Of a DNA stretch of 64,000 bases, positions 28,640 through 36,959 are shown one piece after another. The DNA comes from Rhodobiaceae bacterium (GTDB lineage: Bacteria > Pseudomonadota > Alphaproteobacteria > RS24), in the NCBI GenBank assembly GCA_018673175.1, contig JABHDF010000026.1:24599-88598 (forward strand). The letters run 5' to 3'. The notes below the pieces were generated by a model, which was not told the DNA's origin, made no database searches, and worked only from the letters and a program-made list of their open reading frames with translations. Position 1 is the stretch's first letter; every line of letters begins with the position of its first letter. The position numbers and the translations under genes were made by a program.

Positions 28640-29939
28640 AACGCCAGCGGCATTTCTAAAAACGTTAACTCGCTTGCGCGCAGGCGCCCATGTGGCGCTG
28701 GCAGTGTCTGGTGGCGGCGATAGTCTTGGGCTTTTGGCCTTAGCGGCTAAAGCCAAGGATTTAAAGGGCGCGCCAAAGTTTAGCGTTCTCACGGTCGATC
28801 ATGGGCTGCGCCCCGAAGCTCGACTGGAAGCGAAAAGCGTGGGCCAAGCCTGCAAAGAGCTGGGCTTAAAACACGTGACTTTGCGGGCCAACGAAAAACT
28901 AGCGACCCAAGATATTCAGCAACAAGCGCGGCTGTTGCGCTATGGCCTTATGGCGCAATGGAGCGTGCGCCATAAGGCACAGGCTTTGGTTTTAGCGCAT
29001 CATCAGGACGACCAAGCCGAGACCGTGTTGATGCGCTTGGCGCGCGGCAGTGGCGTCAACGGGCTGTCGGGCATGGCCGAAAAACAAATCTTGGGCACGC
29101 AATTTGGCGATTTGGTTTTGCTACGCCCTTTTTTGGCGTGGCGCGGGGTGGAACTGAAAAAAATCGCCAAAAAAGCAGGTTTGCAAGCGGGCGAAGACCC
29201 GAGCAATAGCGACCGCCAATTCGAGCGCGTGCGCTGGCGCCAAGCCTTGCCGCAACTGGCCGAAGCGGGGCTAAATGTGGAAGCCTTATCCGGCCTAGCC
29301 GATACGATGCGCGAGGTTCGCACGAGCCTGGATGCGCAGCTTGTTGCTTGGCTGAATGCCCATGCCACATGGCATGCGTTTGGTGTTTTATGTTTGTCCA
29401 AGCCTGCCTACCTCGAGTTAGACGTGGCGCTAAAACAGCGTCTTATGGCGGCTTTTGTGAGATATTTTGGCGCCCAGAAACATCCGTTAAAACGGGCCCA
29501 GATTGAGGCTTTTGCGGCCCGTCCCCATGCCAGTGTTGCGGGCGGCGCAACTCTTGGCGGGGCGCAGATGCGCTGGCGTCAACATTCCGTTTTCCTCGGT
29601 CGCGAAGTGGCCGCTTGTCGCGACCCCATGCCCGTGACCTCCAAACCAGCGCTTTGGGACAATCGAATGCAGGTCAAAACTCAAGAAAAGGGTCTTTTTG
29701 TCGCGCCATTGGGCGCTGAGGGTATGCAGGCTTTGCGAGATGCGCGGGGTCCAAAGGCGGCCAAAGCGCGTTTCGATGCGGCCCTACCGGCTTGCTATAT
29801 CGCTGCTTTACCAGCGTTTTATCGGGGCAAGCGCAGGCTCGCGTGTCCCTCGCTAGAGCCAAAGACAGGTTTTTCGGTCGCGAGCGTTTATTCACAAGAG
29901 CTCTATTTGACGATTTTGCGGGGTGGGCAGCACTGGTAA
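28629..29939 (+). CDS. tilS: tRNA(Ile)-lysidine synthase TilS
   Basis: About 436 residues. The PP-loop SGGGDSLGL near the N-terminus activates C34 of the CAU-anticodon tRNA-Ile with ATP. HHQDDQAETVLMRLARGSG is the second hallmark, and LRPFLAWRGVELKKIAKKAGLQ matches the family. The C-terminal substrate-binding domain is divergent. The GTG at 28629 overlaps cpoB by 11 bases and is preferred; the frame is open back to 28542 inside cpoB. It lies between the tol cluster and ftsH, as in many alphaproteobacteria. Confidence 0.92.
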   Translation: MVAKTPAAFLKTLTRLRAGAHVALAVSGGGDSLGLLALAAKAKDLKGAPKFSVLTVDHGLRPEARLEAKSVGQACKELGLKHVTLRANEKLATQDIQQQARLLRYGLMAQWSVRHKAQALVLAHHQDDQAETVLMRLARGSGVNGLSGMAEKQILGTQFGDLVLLRPFLAWRGVELKKIAKKAGLQAGEDPSNSDRQFERVRWRQALPQLAEAGLNVEALSGLADTMREVRTSLDAQLVAWLNAHATWHAFGVLCLSKPAYLELDVALKQRLMAAFVRYFGAQKHPLKRAQIEAFAARPHASVAGGATLGGAQMRWRQHSVFLGREVAACRDPMPVTSKPALWDNRMQVKTQEKGLFVAPLGAEGMQALRDARGPKAAKARFDAALPACYIAALPAFYRGKRRLACPSLEPKTGFSVASVYSQELYLTILRGGQHW

Positions 29940-30025
29940 TGTTGCCTTGGCGTCCCTATATTAAGCTTATGGAAGCGCGCCCCTGAGGGCGACGTAATTT
30001 TGGTAGAAAACGAAAAGGTGATGCC

Positions 30026-31936
30026 GTGAATGGTATGAGAAACATAGCTGTTTGGTTGGTCGTTGGTCTAATGCTGATCACGCTGTTTAACGTGTTCCAA
30101 AACCCGGGCGCGCAAAACTCTGGTCGCAGTATTAATTTTTCCCAGTTCGTCGCTGAAGTCGACGCCGGTTCCATCGCAGATGTCACTATCGAGGGCGATG
30201 CGATTACCGGCCATTATTCCGATGGCAGCGCCTTCTCGACTTATTCGCCACCCAATGATCCAAACCTTGTGCAGCGCTTGCAAGAGCGCGGCGTCTCGAT
30301 TACCGCCAAACCCGATAGCTCCAACTCGCCCACTTTCCTCGGCGTGCTGATTTCGTGGTTTCCGATGTTGCTGCTTATCGGCGTCTGGGTGTTTTTCATG
30401 CGCCAGATGCAAGGTGGCGGCAAAGGCGCGATGGGCTTTGGTAAATCGAAAGCCAAGCTGTTGAACGAAACGCACGGCCGCGTGACGTTCGACGATGTCG
30501 CCGGCATTGATGAAGCCAAAGATGATTTGCAAGAGATTGTCGACTTTCTTCAAGACCCAACCAAGTTTCAACGCCTCGGCGGACGTATTCCAAAAGGCGC
30601 TTTGCTAGTAGGCCCTCCAGGCACAGGTAAAACACTTTTGGCGCGCGCCATTGCGGGCGAAGCCAATGTGCCATTTTTCTCCATTTCGGGGTCTGACTTT
30701 GTTGAGATGTTTGTCGGCGTGGGCGCCAGCCGCGTGCGCGACATGTTTGAGCAAGCCAAAACCAATGCGCCGTGCATCATCTTCATCGATGAGATTGACG
30801 CGGTCGGTCGCCATCGTGGCGCGGGCCTCGGCGGCGGCAATGACGAGCGCGAGCAGACGCTAAACCAACTGCTGGTCGAGATGGACGGCTTTGAAGCCAA
30901 TGAAAGCATTATTCTGATTGCTGCCACCAACCGTCCAGACGTGTTGGATCCAGCGCTCTTGCGCCCGGGTCGGTTTGACCGCCAAGTTGTGGTGCCCAAT
31001 CCAGATATCATTGGCCGCGAGAAAATTCTCAAAGTCCACATGAAGAAAACGCCCTTGGCGGCCGACGTAGATGCGCGCACGATTGCGCGCGGCACGCCCG
31101 GTTTCTCGGGCGCCGATTTGGCCAATCTGGTCAATGAAGCGGCTTTGCTCGCGGCACGTCGCGCCAAACGTTTGGTAGCGATGCAAGAGTTTGAAGACGC
31201 CAAAGACAAAGTGATGATGGGCGCCGAGCGCCGCTCTATGGTGATGACGGAAGACGAGAAAAGTCTCACCGCCTATCACGAAGGCGGCCACGCTTTGGTA
31301 GCCATGAATATGCAAGCCTCTGACCCGGTTCACAAAGCGACGATTATTCCTCGCGGTCGTGCACTCGGCATGGTGATGCGCCTTCCAGAACGCGATCAAC
31401 TGTCGGTTTCGCGCGGTAAAATGAAGGCTGACTTGGCCGTGGCCATGGGTGGCCGCATTGCCGAGGAACTGATTTTCGGCCACGAAAAAGTCACCTCGGG
31501 CGCCTCGTCCGACATTCAAATGGCGACCAGTATGGCCAAAGCCATGGTTACCGAATATGGCATGAGCGAAGAAATGGGCCCGCTTTCCTATAGTGAAAAC
31601 GAGCAAGAAGTCTTCCTCGGCCGCAGTGTGGCACGCACGCAAAACATGTCGGAAGACACGCAACGCCGTATTGATGCGGAAGTCCGTAAATTGGTGGAAG
31701 AGGGCTATGACATGGCCAAGAAAATCTGCCAAGAAAAAATGGATGACCTGCATAAGATTGCCAAAGGCTTGTTGGAATATGAAACGCTAAGCGGTGATGA
31801 AATTGCAGGCCTGCTGAAAGGCGACCTGCCGCATCGTCCCGACGATGATAATAAGCCGCAAGCGGGTGGCCCTTCTTCGCCATTCCCGACGACCGGCGGC
31901 GCTGGCGTGGGCGGGGCAGAACCCCAAGGCACCTAA
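30026..31936 (+). CDS. ftsH: ATP-dependent zinc metalloprotease FtsH
   Basis: A 636-residue membrane protease. Two transmembrane helices (about 5-22 and 105-125) flank a periplasmic domain. The AAA module has Walker A GPPGTGKT (196-203), the pore loop FVEMFVGVG (225-233), Walker B IIFIDEID (251-258) and the [21 protein letters not shown]. The protease domain has HEGGH (418-422). The C-terminus is Gly/Pro-rich and variable. FtsH degrades RpoH and LpxC in other bacteria; rpoH is also in this window. The GTG start has AAAAGGTGA upstream, with an alternative ATG three codons in. Confidence 0.97.
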   Translation: MNGMRNIAVWLVVGLMLITLFNVFQNPGAQNSGRSINFSQFVAEVDAGSIADVTIEGDAITGHYSDGSAFSTYSPPNDPNLVQRLQERGVSITAKPDSSNSPTFLGVLISWFPMLLLIGVWVFFMRQMQGGGKGAMGFGKSKAKLLNETHGRVTFDDVAGIDEAKDDLQEIVDFLQDPTKFQRLGGRIPKGALLVGPPGTGKTLLARAIAGEANVPFFSISGSDFVEMFVGVGASRVRDMFEQAKTNAPCIIFIDEIDAVGRHRGAGLGGGNDEREQTLNQLLVEMDGFEANESIILIAATNRPDVLDPALLRPGRFDRQVVVPNPDIIGREKILKVHMKKTPLAADVDARTIARGTPGFSGADLANLVNEAALLAARRAKRLVAMQEFEDAKDKVMMGAERRSMVMTEDEKSLTAYHEGGHALVAMNMQASDPVHKATIIPRGRALGMVMRLPERDQLSVSRGKMKADLAVAMGGRIAEELIFGHEKVTSGASSDIQMATSMAKAMVTEYGMSEEMGPLSYSENEQEVFLGRSVARTQNMSEDTQRRIDAEVRKLVEEGYDMAKKICQEKMDDLHKIAKGLLEYETLSGDEIAGLLKGDLPHRPDDDNKPQAGGPSSPFPTTGGAGVGGAEPQGT

Positions 31937-31944
31937 AATTAGCT

Positions 31945-32781
31945 ATGGCGTCCGTTCCGACGCAAATTTTTGGCATCGTCAATATCACCACCGATAGTTT
32001 TTCGGATGGGGGAGATTATCTCGACCCCGAGGCAGCGATATCGCATGGGAAAAATTTGCTGTCGCAAGGGGCGCACGTGTTGGACGTTGGGCCAGCCTCG
32101 AGCCATCCCGATGCGGGCGATGTATCGCCCGACACAGAAATGGCGCGATTGGAAAGCGTTTGGGCTGGCTTAAAAGCCCTTGGCGCGCCGATAAGCGTCG
32201 ATAGTTTTCAGCCCGCCACGCAGCGCTGGTCGATGGCGCAAGGTGCGGATTGGTTGAACGATATCAATGGCTTCCAAGACCCAAGCCTGCATGATGAGCT
32301 GGCCGATTACAGCGGTAAGCTGGTGGTGATGCACGCCATTCAGGCCAAAGGCATCGCCACGCGCGAGGCGCCGCCCGAAGGCGATATTTGGTCGATTATC
32401 TTTCGGTTTTTCGAACAGAAATTAGAGACTTTTGCCCGCGCAGGGATTGCCCGCGACAAGCTGGTGCTAGACCCCGGCATGGGGTTCTTTTTGGGCAATC
32501 GGCCCGAGACTTCGATGGCGGTTTTGGCAGGCCTGCAGCGCTTGAAACGCGAGTTTGAGGTGCCGGTTTTGGTCTGTGTCTCGCGCAAAAGTTTTCTGCG
32601 CGCGCTGGCCTCGCCAAATGACACGCCCATTGGCGTTGAGCAATCGGGCCCGATTTCCTTGGCCGGTGAAATGCTGGCCTTAGAGCAACAGGTCGATTTT
32701 ATCCGCACGCATGCGCCCGAGCCCCTAACGCAAGCCATACGGTTGCGCGCGGCAAGCCAGCGTCTGGGGCCGCAAAAGTAA
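31945..32781 (+). CDS. folP: Dihydropteroate synthase, variant type
   Basis: A 278-residue TIM-barrel enzyme that joins p-aminobenzoate to dihydropterin pyrophosphate. Family motifs are present but altered. GIVNITTDSFSDGG (10-23) replaces the usual GIVNVTPDSFSDGG, DVGPASSHPDA (47-57) replaces DVGGESTRPGA, and DPGMGFFLG (176-184) replaces DPGIGFGK. VSRKSFL (212-218) is conserved. The changed loop 2 is where the pABA/sulfonamide-contacting Thr-Arg normally lies. It belongs to a divergent FolP subgroup, and DHPS activity is likely but not certain. It starts 8 bp after ftsH; the ftsH-folP-glmM order is classical. Confidence 0.85.
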   Translation: MASVPTQIFGIVNITTDSFSDGGDYLDPEAAISHGKNLLSQGAHVLDVGPASSHPDAGDVSPDTEMARLESVWAGLKALGAPISVDSFQPATQRWSMAQGADWLNDINGFQDPSLHDELADYSGKLVVMHAIQAKGIATREAPPEGDIWSIIFRFFEQKLETFARAGIARDKLVLDPGMGFFLGNRPETSMAVLAGLQRLKREFEVPVLVCVSRKSFLRALASPNDTPIGVEQSGPISLAGEMLALEQQVDFIRTHAPEPLTQAIRLRAASQRLGPQK

Positions 32782-32836
32782 CATATTGCAACAGCATGTG
32801 ATTTGGGTGCGCCTGCGAAATTGGCGATAAACAGGC

Positions 32837-34180
32837 ATGACTAGAAAATATTTTGGAACCGATGGTATTCGCGGCCGTGTAAACGGCGAGAAAATGAACG
32901 CCGAAACCGCTTTGCGTTTGGGCATGGCGGCGGGCACTTATTTCCGCCGTGGCGAGCATCGCCATCGTGTGGTGATTGGCAAAGACACGCGTCTTTCTGG
33001 CTATATGATTGAGCCTGCCTTGGTGGCGGGTTTCACGTCTATGGGCATGGATGTGTTTTTGTTCGGGCCCATCCCCACGCCTGCGGTGGCGTTTTTAGCG
33101 CGCTCCCTGCGTGCCGATTTGGGCGTGATGATTTCTGCCTCGCACAATGCGTTTGAAGACAATGGCATTAAATTGTTCGGCCCGGATGGCTATAAATTGT
33201 CGGATGCGATTGAGCAAAAAATCGAACAATTAATGGATGCCCCCGCCGATGACCTCGTGCCCTCGGCCGAGCTGGGGCGCGCCAAACGGATTGATGACAG
33301 CCAAGCGCGCTACATTGAGTTTGCCAAGCGCACCTTCCCGAAAGACCTTACCTTAGAAGGCATTAAGCTGGTTATCGATTGCGCCAATGGGGCGGCCTAT
33401 AAAGTGGCGCCCACGGCTCTTTGGGAGCTGGGCGCGGAAGTGATTTCCATGGGCGTTTCGCCCAATGGGGTGAATATTAACAAAGGCTGCGGCTCCACAG
33501 ACACCGCCGCTTTGGCCGATCGCGTGCGCGAAACCCGCGCCGACATTGGCATTGCGCTAGATGGCGATGCCGACCGCCTGATTATTTGCGACGAGAACGG
33601 CACGATGATTGATGGCGACCAAATTATGGGCCTGGTGGCGCGCGATTGGCAGAGCCGCGATTTACTTTCCGCCCCTGGCATTGTCACCACGGTCATGTCG
33701 AACCTCGGCCTCGAGCGGCATTTGCAAGACAACGGCCTATCCATGGCGCGCACCCAAGTGGGCGACCGCTATGTGGTGGAGCATATGCGCCAGCATGGGT
33801 TCAACCTTGGCGGCGAGCAATCGGGCCATATGGTGATGTCTGATTTCTCGACCACGGGCGATGGCCTCATCGCGGCTTTGCAAGTTTTGGCGGTGATGAA
33901 GAAAACCGACAAGCCCGTGTCCGACTTATGCCGCGTGTTCACACCGGTGCCGCAAATTCTAGAAAATGTACGTTTCAGCACTGGCGCGCCGCTAGAGCAT
34001 GACGACGTGAAAGCCATTATTGCCGCTTGCGAAGTGAAGCTTGGCAATCAGGGGCGTTTGCTCATTCGCAAAAGTGGCACCGAGCCGCTCATCCGCGTGA
34101 TGGCCGAGGGCGATGACGCGGCCCTAGTGCAGCAATTGGTCTCTGAGATTGTCGACACCATTCAAACGGTTGCTGCGTGA
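32837..34180 (+). CDS. glmM: Phosphoglucosamine mutase
   Basis: 447 residues. It converts glucosamine-6-phosphate to glucosamine-1-phosphate for peptidoglycan and LPS. The active serine is S102 in [15 protein letters not shown]. The Mg loop DGDADR, the sugar-binding GGEQSGH and the phosphate-binding [12 protein letters not shown] are all intact. [11 protein letters not shown] is the standard N-terminus. It overlaps thiD by 4 bases. Confidence 0.97.
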   Translation: MTRKYFGTDGIRGRVNGEKMNAETALRLGMAAGTYFRRGEHRHRVVIGKDTRLSGYMIEPALVAGFTSMGMDVFLFGPIPTPAVAFLARSLRADLGVMISASHNAFEDNGIKLFGPDGYKLSDAIEQKIEQLMDAPADDLVPSAELGRAKRIDDSQARYIEFAKRTFPKDLTLEGIKLVIDCANGAAYKVAPTALWELGAEVISMGVSPNGVNINKGCGSTDTAALADRVRETRADIGIALDGDADRLIICDENGTMIDGDQIMGLVARDWQSRDLLSAPGIVTTVMSNLGLERHLQDNGLSMARTQVGDRYVVEHMRQHGFNLGGEQSGHMVMSDFSTTGDGLIAALQVLAVMKKTDKPVSDLCRVFTPVPQILENVRFSTGAPLEHDDVKAIIAACEVKLGNQGRLLIRKSGTEPLIRVMAEGDDAALVQQLVSEIVDTIQTVAA

Positions 34181-35031
34181 GCGAAGCTAAATTTGTGCCG
34201 GGTAAAGTTATGGTCGTGGCGGGCTCCGACAGCGGCGGCGGGGCCGGCATTCAGGCCGACATAAAAGCCATTATGGCGCAAGGCGCTTATGCCACCACTG
34301 CCATTTCGGCGCTGACGGCGCAAAACACCCAAGGCGTGCAAGATATATTCGACGTCCCGCCGGCTTTCGTGGTCAGCCAAATGACTTCTATTTTGTCAGA
34401 CATTGACGCCGATATTTTAAAAACCGGCATGTTGGCCACCCGCGCCACCATCGAGGCGGTGGCCGAGGCGCGCGATCGGTTGAAGCCCAAGTTACCCATG
34501 ATTGTCGACCCCGTGATGGTGGCCACCTCGGGCGACCCGCTGCTGGCCGAAGACGCCATTGCGGCGCTGGCCTCGTTGCTGGTGCGCCATGCGCTTATCG
34601 TGACGCCTAATTTGCCCGAAGCCAGCCTGCTGGTAGGGCGCGACACCGACACGCTAGACGACATGAAACGCGCCGCCGATAAATTAATGGAGGGCGGCGC
34701 GCATGCGGCTCTCATCAAGGGCGGCCATGCCAGTGCCTCGGGTAATTCGGTAAGTGATTTATTGGCTTTGCAGTCGGGCATGCATGTGTTCGAGCAAGCC
34801 CGCCTCGAGACGACCAACACGCATGGCACAGGCTGCACTTTGGCCAGCGCGCTGTCGGGTCAATTGGCCAATTCGATGGGGCGAGAGGATGGGGAGTTGG
34901 ATAGCAAAGGCCACCCATCAGACGCCACGCTGCTGCACGCCACCGAGACGGCGGTTGCTTACGTCCACCGAGCCATAAAAGCCGCGCCAGACATCGGCCA
35001 AGGCCATGGGCCGGTTTGGCATGGGGTTTAG
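34177..35031 (+). CDS. thiD: Hydroxymethylpyrimidine/phosphomethylpyrimidine kinase
   Basis: A 284-residue ribokinase-fold enzyme that phosphorylates HMP and HMP-P for thiamine synthesis. Landmarks are [19 protein letters not shown], the LKTGMLA segment, [16 protein letters not shown], and the anion-hole/catalytic stretch [17 protein letters not shown], with the catalytic Cys next to Gly as in ThiD. The GTG start overlaps glmM. It is the last core gene before the AT-rich island. Confidence 0.95.
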   Translation: MSEAKFVPGKVMVVAGSDSGGGAGIQADIKAIMAQGAYATTAISALTAQNTQGVQDIFDVPPAFVVSQMTSILSDIDADILKTGMLATRATIEAVAEARDRLKPKLPMIVDPVMVATSGDPLLAEDAIAALASLLVRHALIVTPNLPEASLLVGRDTDTLDDMKRAADKLMEGGAHAALIKGGHASASGNSVSDLLALQSGMHVFEQARLETTNTHGTGCTLASALSGQLANSMGREDGELDSKGHPSDATLLHATETAVAYVHRAIKAAPDIGQGHGPVWHGV

Positions 35032-35169
35032 GGTTCCGTTTGCGGTTGCAAACGAGATGGCTTTTTTCTAGTCTTGAACGATAAATAAAAACAACGCGTT
35101 AAGCGGTTTGTCGCCTTTGGTTTGTCTGTTGCATTTGTATAGCCCTCGCTACTTTCTGTGGAGGATATA

Positions 35170-35397
35170 ATGGCACTTATAAAAGAATTCGAACCCGAAT
35201 GGCTGGATGACACAACAGTTCAAGAGCCCGTGGTAAAAGCGACTTACTCAATGTTTAAGGCAGGGCGTGGCAAGCGATATCTTTACATTAGAACTTTCGG
35301 CTCGAAGGACAGGGTTAAAAAAGGTCAACCTAGCCAGTTTTTTCAGCTTGATACCGAGGCTATTGAGCAGTTGAAGAAAATTCTGGAGGATTTTTGA
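35170..35397 (+). CDS. Small uncharacterised protein paired with the Ntn-hydrolase-like gene
   Basis: 75 residues with a good ribosome site (GAGGA) before the ATG at 35170. The central part, KATYSMFKAGRGKRYLYIRTFGSKDRVKKGQPSQ read in pieces, followed by FFQLDTEAIEQLKKIL, has the shape of small beta-rich proteins with a 'YLYI.TFGS.DR..KG..SQ..QLD' pattern and a final helix. I have seen such proteins near accessory and defence genes, but the function is unknown. It is separated from the next gene by one base, so the two are almost surely cotranslated. The sequence is much more AT-rich than its neighbours, which suggests transfer. Confidence 0.72.
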   Translation: MALIKEFEPEWLDDTTVQEPVVKATYSMFKAGRGKRYLYIRTFGSKDRVKKGQPSQFFQLDTEAIEQLKKILEDF

Positions 35398-35398
35398 T

Positions 35399-36085
35399 AT
35401 GACAGCCGAAGTAGCAGTTATAAATCTGGGCGGAATTGCATTGGCGGCTGACAGCGCTGTTACCTTCGGCGCAGGAGGAGAAAGTAAAAAATCCTTTACT
35501 CATTCAAATAAAATATTTGAATTATCTAAGACACAACCGATTGGTATAATGATTTACGGCAATGCGTATTTCGGTCGATTGCCTCTCGAAGCACTGATTA
35601 AAGAGTTTAGAAAAGCTTCAAGCAGACGGGATTATCCAACGGTTGAAGCTTGTGCGGATCACTTCATAGAATTTTTATCTGACGATAAATTTTTGGAGAC
35701 GGTTGATGATACGCTGAATACGCTTTCGGCATTTACTCAAGTTCTCACAGATCTAATTGAAGGTTGCATAGCTGTTGCAAAAGGCTCTGACAAGAGAGCT
35801 TTGACGGAAACTGTAGGCAACATGATTTTAGCTCAGAGAGCTGAGGTGCTCTCAAGTAGTGGGCTTTTCGAGCCACTTGAAGTAGGCGAATATTTCCCCT
35901 CGGCGGTGGTGGATGATTATGTAGAATTTGCTAACAAATATTGCAGTGACGTATGGCGAGCCAAAGAAACCGAAGGTCAAGAGTTGTTGCAGATGGTTCT
36001 CACTGAAAAAAGTACCGTAAAAGCTATTTTACAGTCATGCGTTTTCATTCAAAGCCGGCCCATAGTGCTCGAATTGCTTTACTGA
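35399..36085 (+). CDS. Proteasome-like Ntn-hydrolase family protein, probably C-terminally truncated
   Basis: 228 residues. After Met removal Thr2 would be N-terminal, followed by EVAVINLGGIALAADSAVTF, which matches the start of proteasome beta/HslV-type subunits (Thr1, then 'GGvvLAaDS.aT'). The Asp falls at mature position 17, exactly as in proteasomes. HSNKIFELS supplies a lysine at mature 37, near the proteasomal Lys33, and IGIMIYGNAYFG resembles the next strand and Gly47 region. The rest (EALIKEFRKASS onward) is helical. Proteolysis is an inference; it is neither HslV nor Anbu. The frame ends abruptly after FIQSRPIVLELLY, and more coding-like sequence follows in another frame, so the C-terminus may be lost. 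It is AT-rich, foreign-looking, and pairs with the small gene upstream. Confidence 0.65.
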   Translation: MTAEVAVINLGGIALAADSAVTFGAGGESKKSFTHSNKIFELSKTQPIGIMIYGNAYFGRLPLEALIKEFRKASSRRDYPTVEACADHFIEFLSDDKFLETVDDTLNTLSAFTQVLTDLIEGCIAVAKGSDKRALTETVGNMILAQRAEVLSSSGLFEPLEVGEYFPSAVVDDYVEFANKYCSDVWRAKETEGQELLQMVLTEKSTVKAILQSCVFIQSRPIVLELLY

Positions 36086-36206
36086 TTTTCCAGGGTTGAT
36101 AGAAACTTTAGAAGACTATTTTGCAAGCAACAATCCGAAATCGCTGGACGACATTATGTCGAAAGTTGTGATTGAAGAATCCTGGGTCAAAAAGAAACCA
36201 GTTTGA
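36066..36206 (+). pseudogene. Coding-like remnant downstream of the Ntn-hydrolase gene
   Basis: In a frame shifted relative to the gene above, bases 36066-36206 read without a stop and give a sensible protein end: FPGLIETLEDYFASNNPK followed by SLDDIMSKVVIEE and SWVKKKPV, then TGA. There is no start codon or ribosome site. It could be the displaced C-terminus of the Ntn-hydrolase gene after a deletion or frameshift, or the tail of another lost gene. The TGA lies inside the hairpin that follows. Confidence 0.4.
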
Positions 36207-36228
36207 ATGTGCTCAGGCACATTCAAAC
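36201..36228 (+). terminator. Perfect 12-bp hairpin at the end of the accessory gene pair
   Basis: GTTTGAATGTGC (36201-36212), loop TCAG and GCACATTCAAAC (36217-36228) pair perfectly. The downstream sequence TATTTCTC is only weakly T-rich, so it is a modest intrinsic terminator or a transcript-stabilising stem. Confidence 0.55.
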
Positions 36229-36419
36229 TATTTCTCGGCAGAATTTAAATCAGGAAGTAAATTGAACTTTAGAAGATGACCGTTTTTATTCGTCTCTAAC
36301 CTTTTGCCACCCCTTCCTTTCCCCCCACACATCTGCTAGCCTCTTCTTATCAACGCGCGAATGGTGCGTTGGTGGGGCTAGTAACCCCTTCCGAAAGCCG
36401 CAATTTGTATTGCGTATGT

Positions 36420-36451
36420 GGCTTAACGCTCTTGGCGTTAGGCCTTTTTTT
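36420..36451 (+). terminator. Rho-independent terminator 1 in the thiD-serC gap
   Basis: GGCTTAACGC (36420-36429) pairs with GCGTTAGGCC (36435-36444) with a single G-T pair, followed by seven T. No gene precedes it on this strand within 200 bp apart from the remnant. Confidence 0.88.
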
Positions 36452-36556
36452 ATAAATTGCTGCAAAAATCCGTTCACTCCGCTTCGTCGGGGTGGCGGCG
36501 AAATAAGGTTTCGACTGAATACGTCGCGGCCGGTCTTTTGGACGGTTTACTACGCC

Positions 36557-36587
36557 CCGACACCTGCGAAAGCAGGTGTCGGTTTTT
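36557..36587 (+). terminator. Rho-independent terminator 2 in the thiD-serC gap
   Basis: CCGACACCTGC (36557-36567), GAAA tetraloop, GCAGGTGTCGG (36572-36582), then five T. The 11-bp stem is perfect. The 'CCTGC-GAAA-GCAGG' core is of a type common as intergenic palindromes in alphaproteobacteria. Confidence 0.88.
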
Positions 36588-36790
36588 GCGTTTGAGTTGG
36601 GGGTAAGGGTTGAATAAGGCGAACTCCAGGCTGGAGCCCGCCGAATAGGCCCTAAGTGAGCCAGACGCAAACTGCCGTTAAGAAGCATGCGCGCCAAGCT
36701 CATTGCATAAATGCCCCCAGCACCCGCAAAGCCCAAGTTGCCCCCGTCTCCAAGGTTTTACTGCGCAAAACCTCTCCGCTTGGGGTAGGC

Positions 36791-36826
36791 GGGCTGGGCT
36801 TGCCCTTCGGGCAAACGAGCCCTTTT
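36791..36826 (+). terminator. Terminator-like hairpin 3 upstream of serC
   Basis: An outer GGGCT/AGCCC pair encloses TTGCCC-TTC-GGGCAA, followed by four T. The internal loop makes it weaker than the two before it. It lies about 135 bp before the serC start and could attenuate transcription into serC. Confidence 0.5.
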
Positions 36827-36904
36827 ACCCAGCACCCGCGAAGCAAACCTTCCCACAAAAGAAAACCCAACCAAAGTTGACGACTCTCAACGCACGCCCT
36901 ATAT

Positions 36905-36957
36905 CTCTTCGTGGGACACCTCTCCCCAACGAGAGGCAACGATCTGAAAGGGTTGCG
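36905..36957 (+). promoter_or_regulatory. serC leader-like RNA element (two hairpins before the serC start)
   Basis: CCTCT (36919-36923) pairs with AGAGG (36932-36936), and GCAAC (36936-36940) pairs with GTTGC (36952-36956), enclosing the ribosome-binding GAAAGGG. A competing stem, CTCT(T)CGTGGG (36905-36915) with CCC..ACGAGAG (36925-36935), cannot form at the same time as the first. The layout fits the alphaproteobacterial 'serC' RNA motif known upstream of phosphoserine aminotransferase genes. It probably controls translation or termination. The ligand or signal, if any, is not known. Confidence 0.55.
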
Positions 36958-36959
36958 AT

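Larger units (their letters stand above)
36229..36959 (+). other. About 730-bp noncoding stretch between the accessory pair and serC
   Basis: No frame here has a credible start, ribosome site or protein-like composition. The stretch contains a 12-bp direct repeat of a piece of the remnant upstream (AACTTTAGAAGA at 36104 and again at 36265), three plus-strand terminator-like hairpins, a small palindrome CTCCAG-G-CTGGAG near 36627, and the serC leader at its end. The presence of terminators without genes suggests small RNAs or stepwise attenuation. No promoter was identified with confidence. Confidence 0.6.

Noticed and set aside
30860..31753. 297-residue antisense open frame inside ftsH
   Set aside because: Shadow frame, rich in His/Phe/Arg, no motif.
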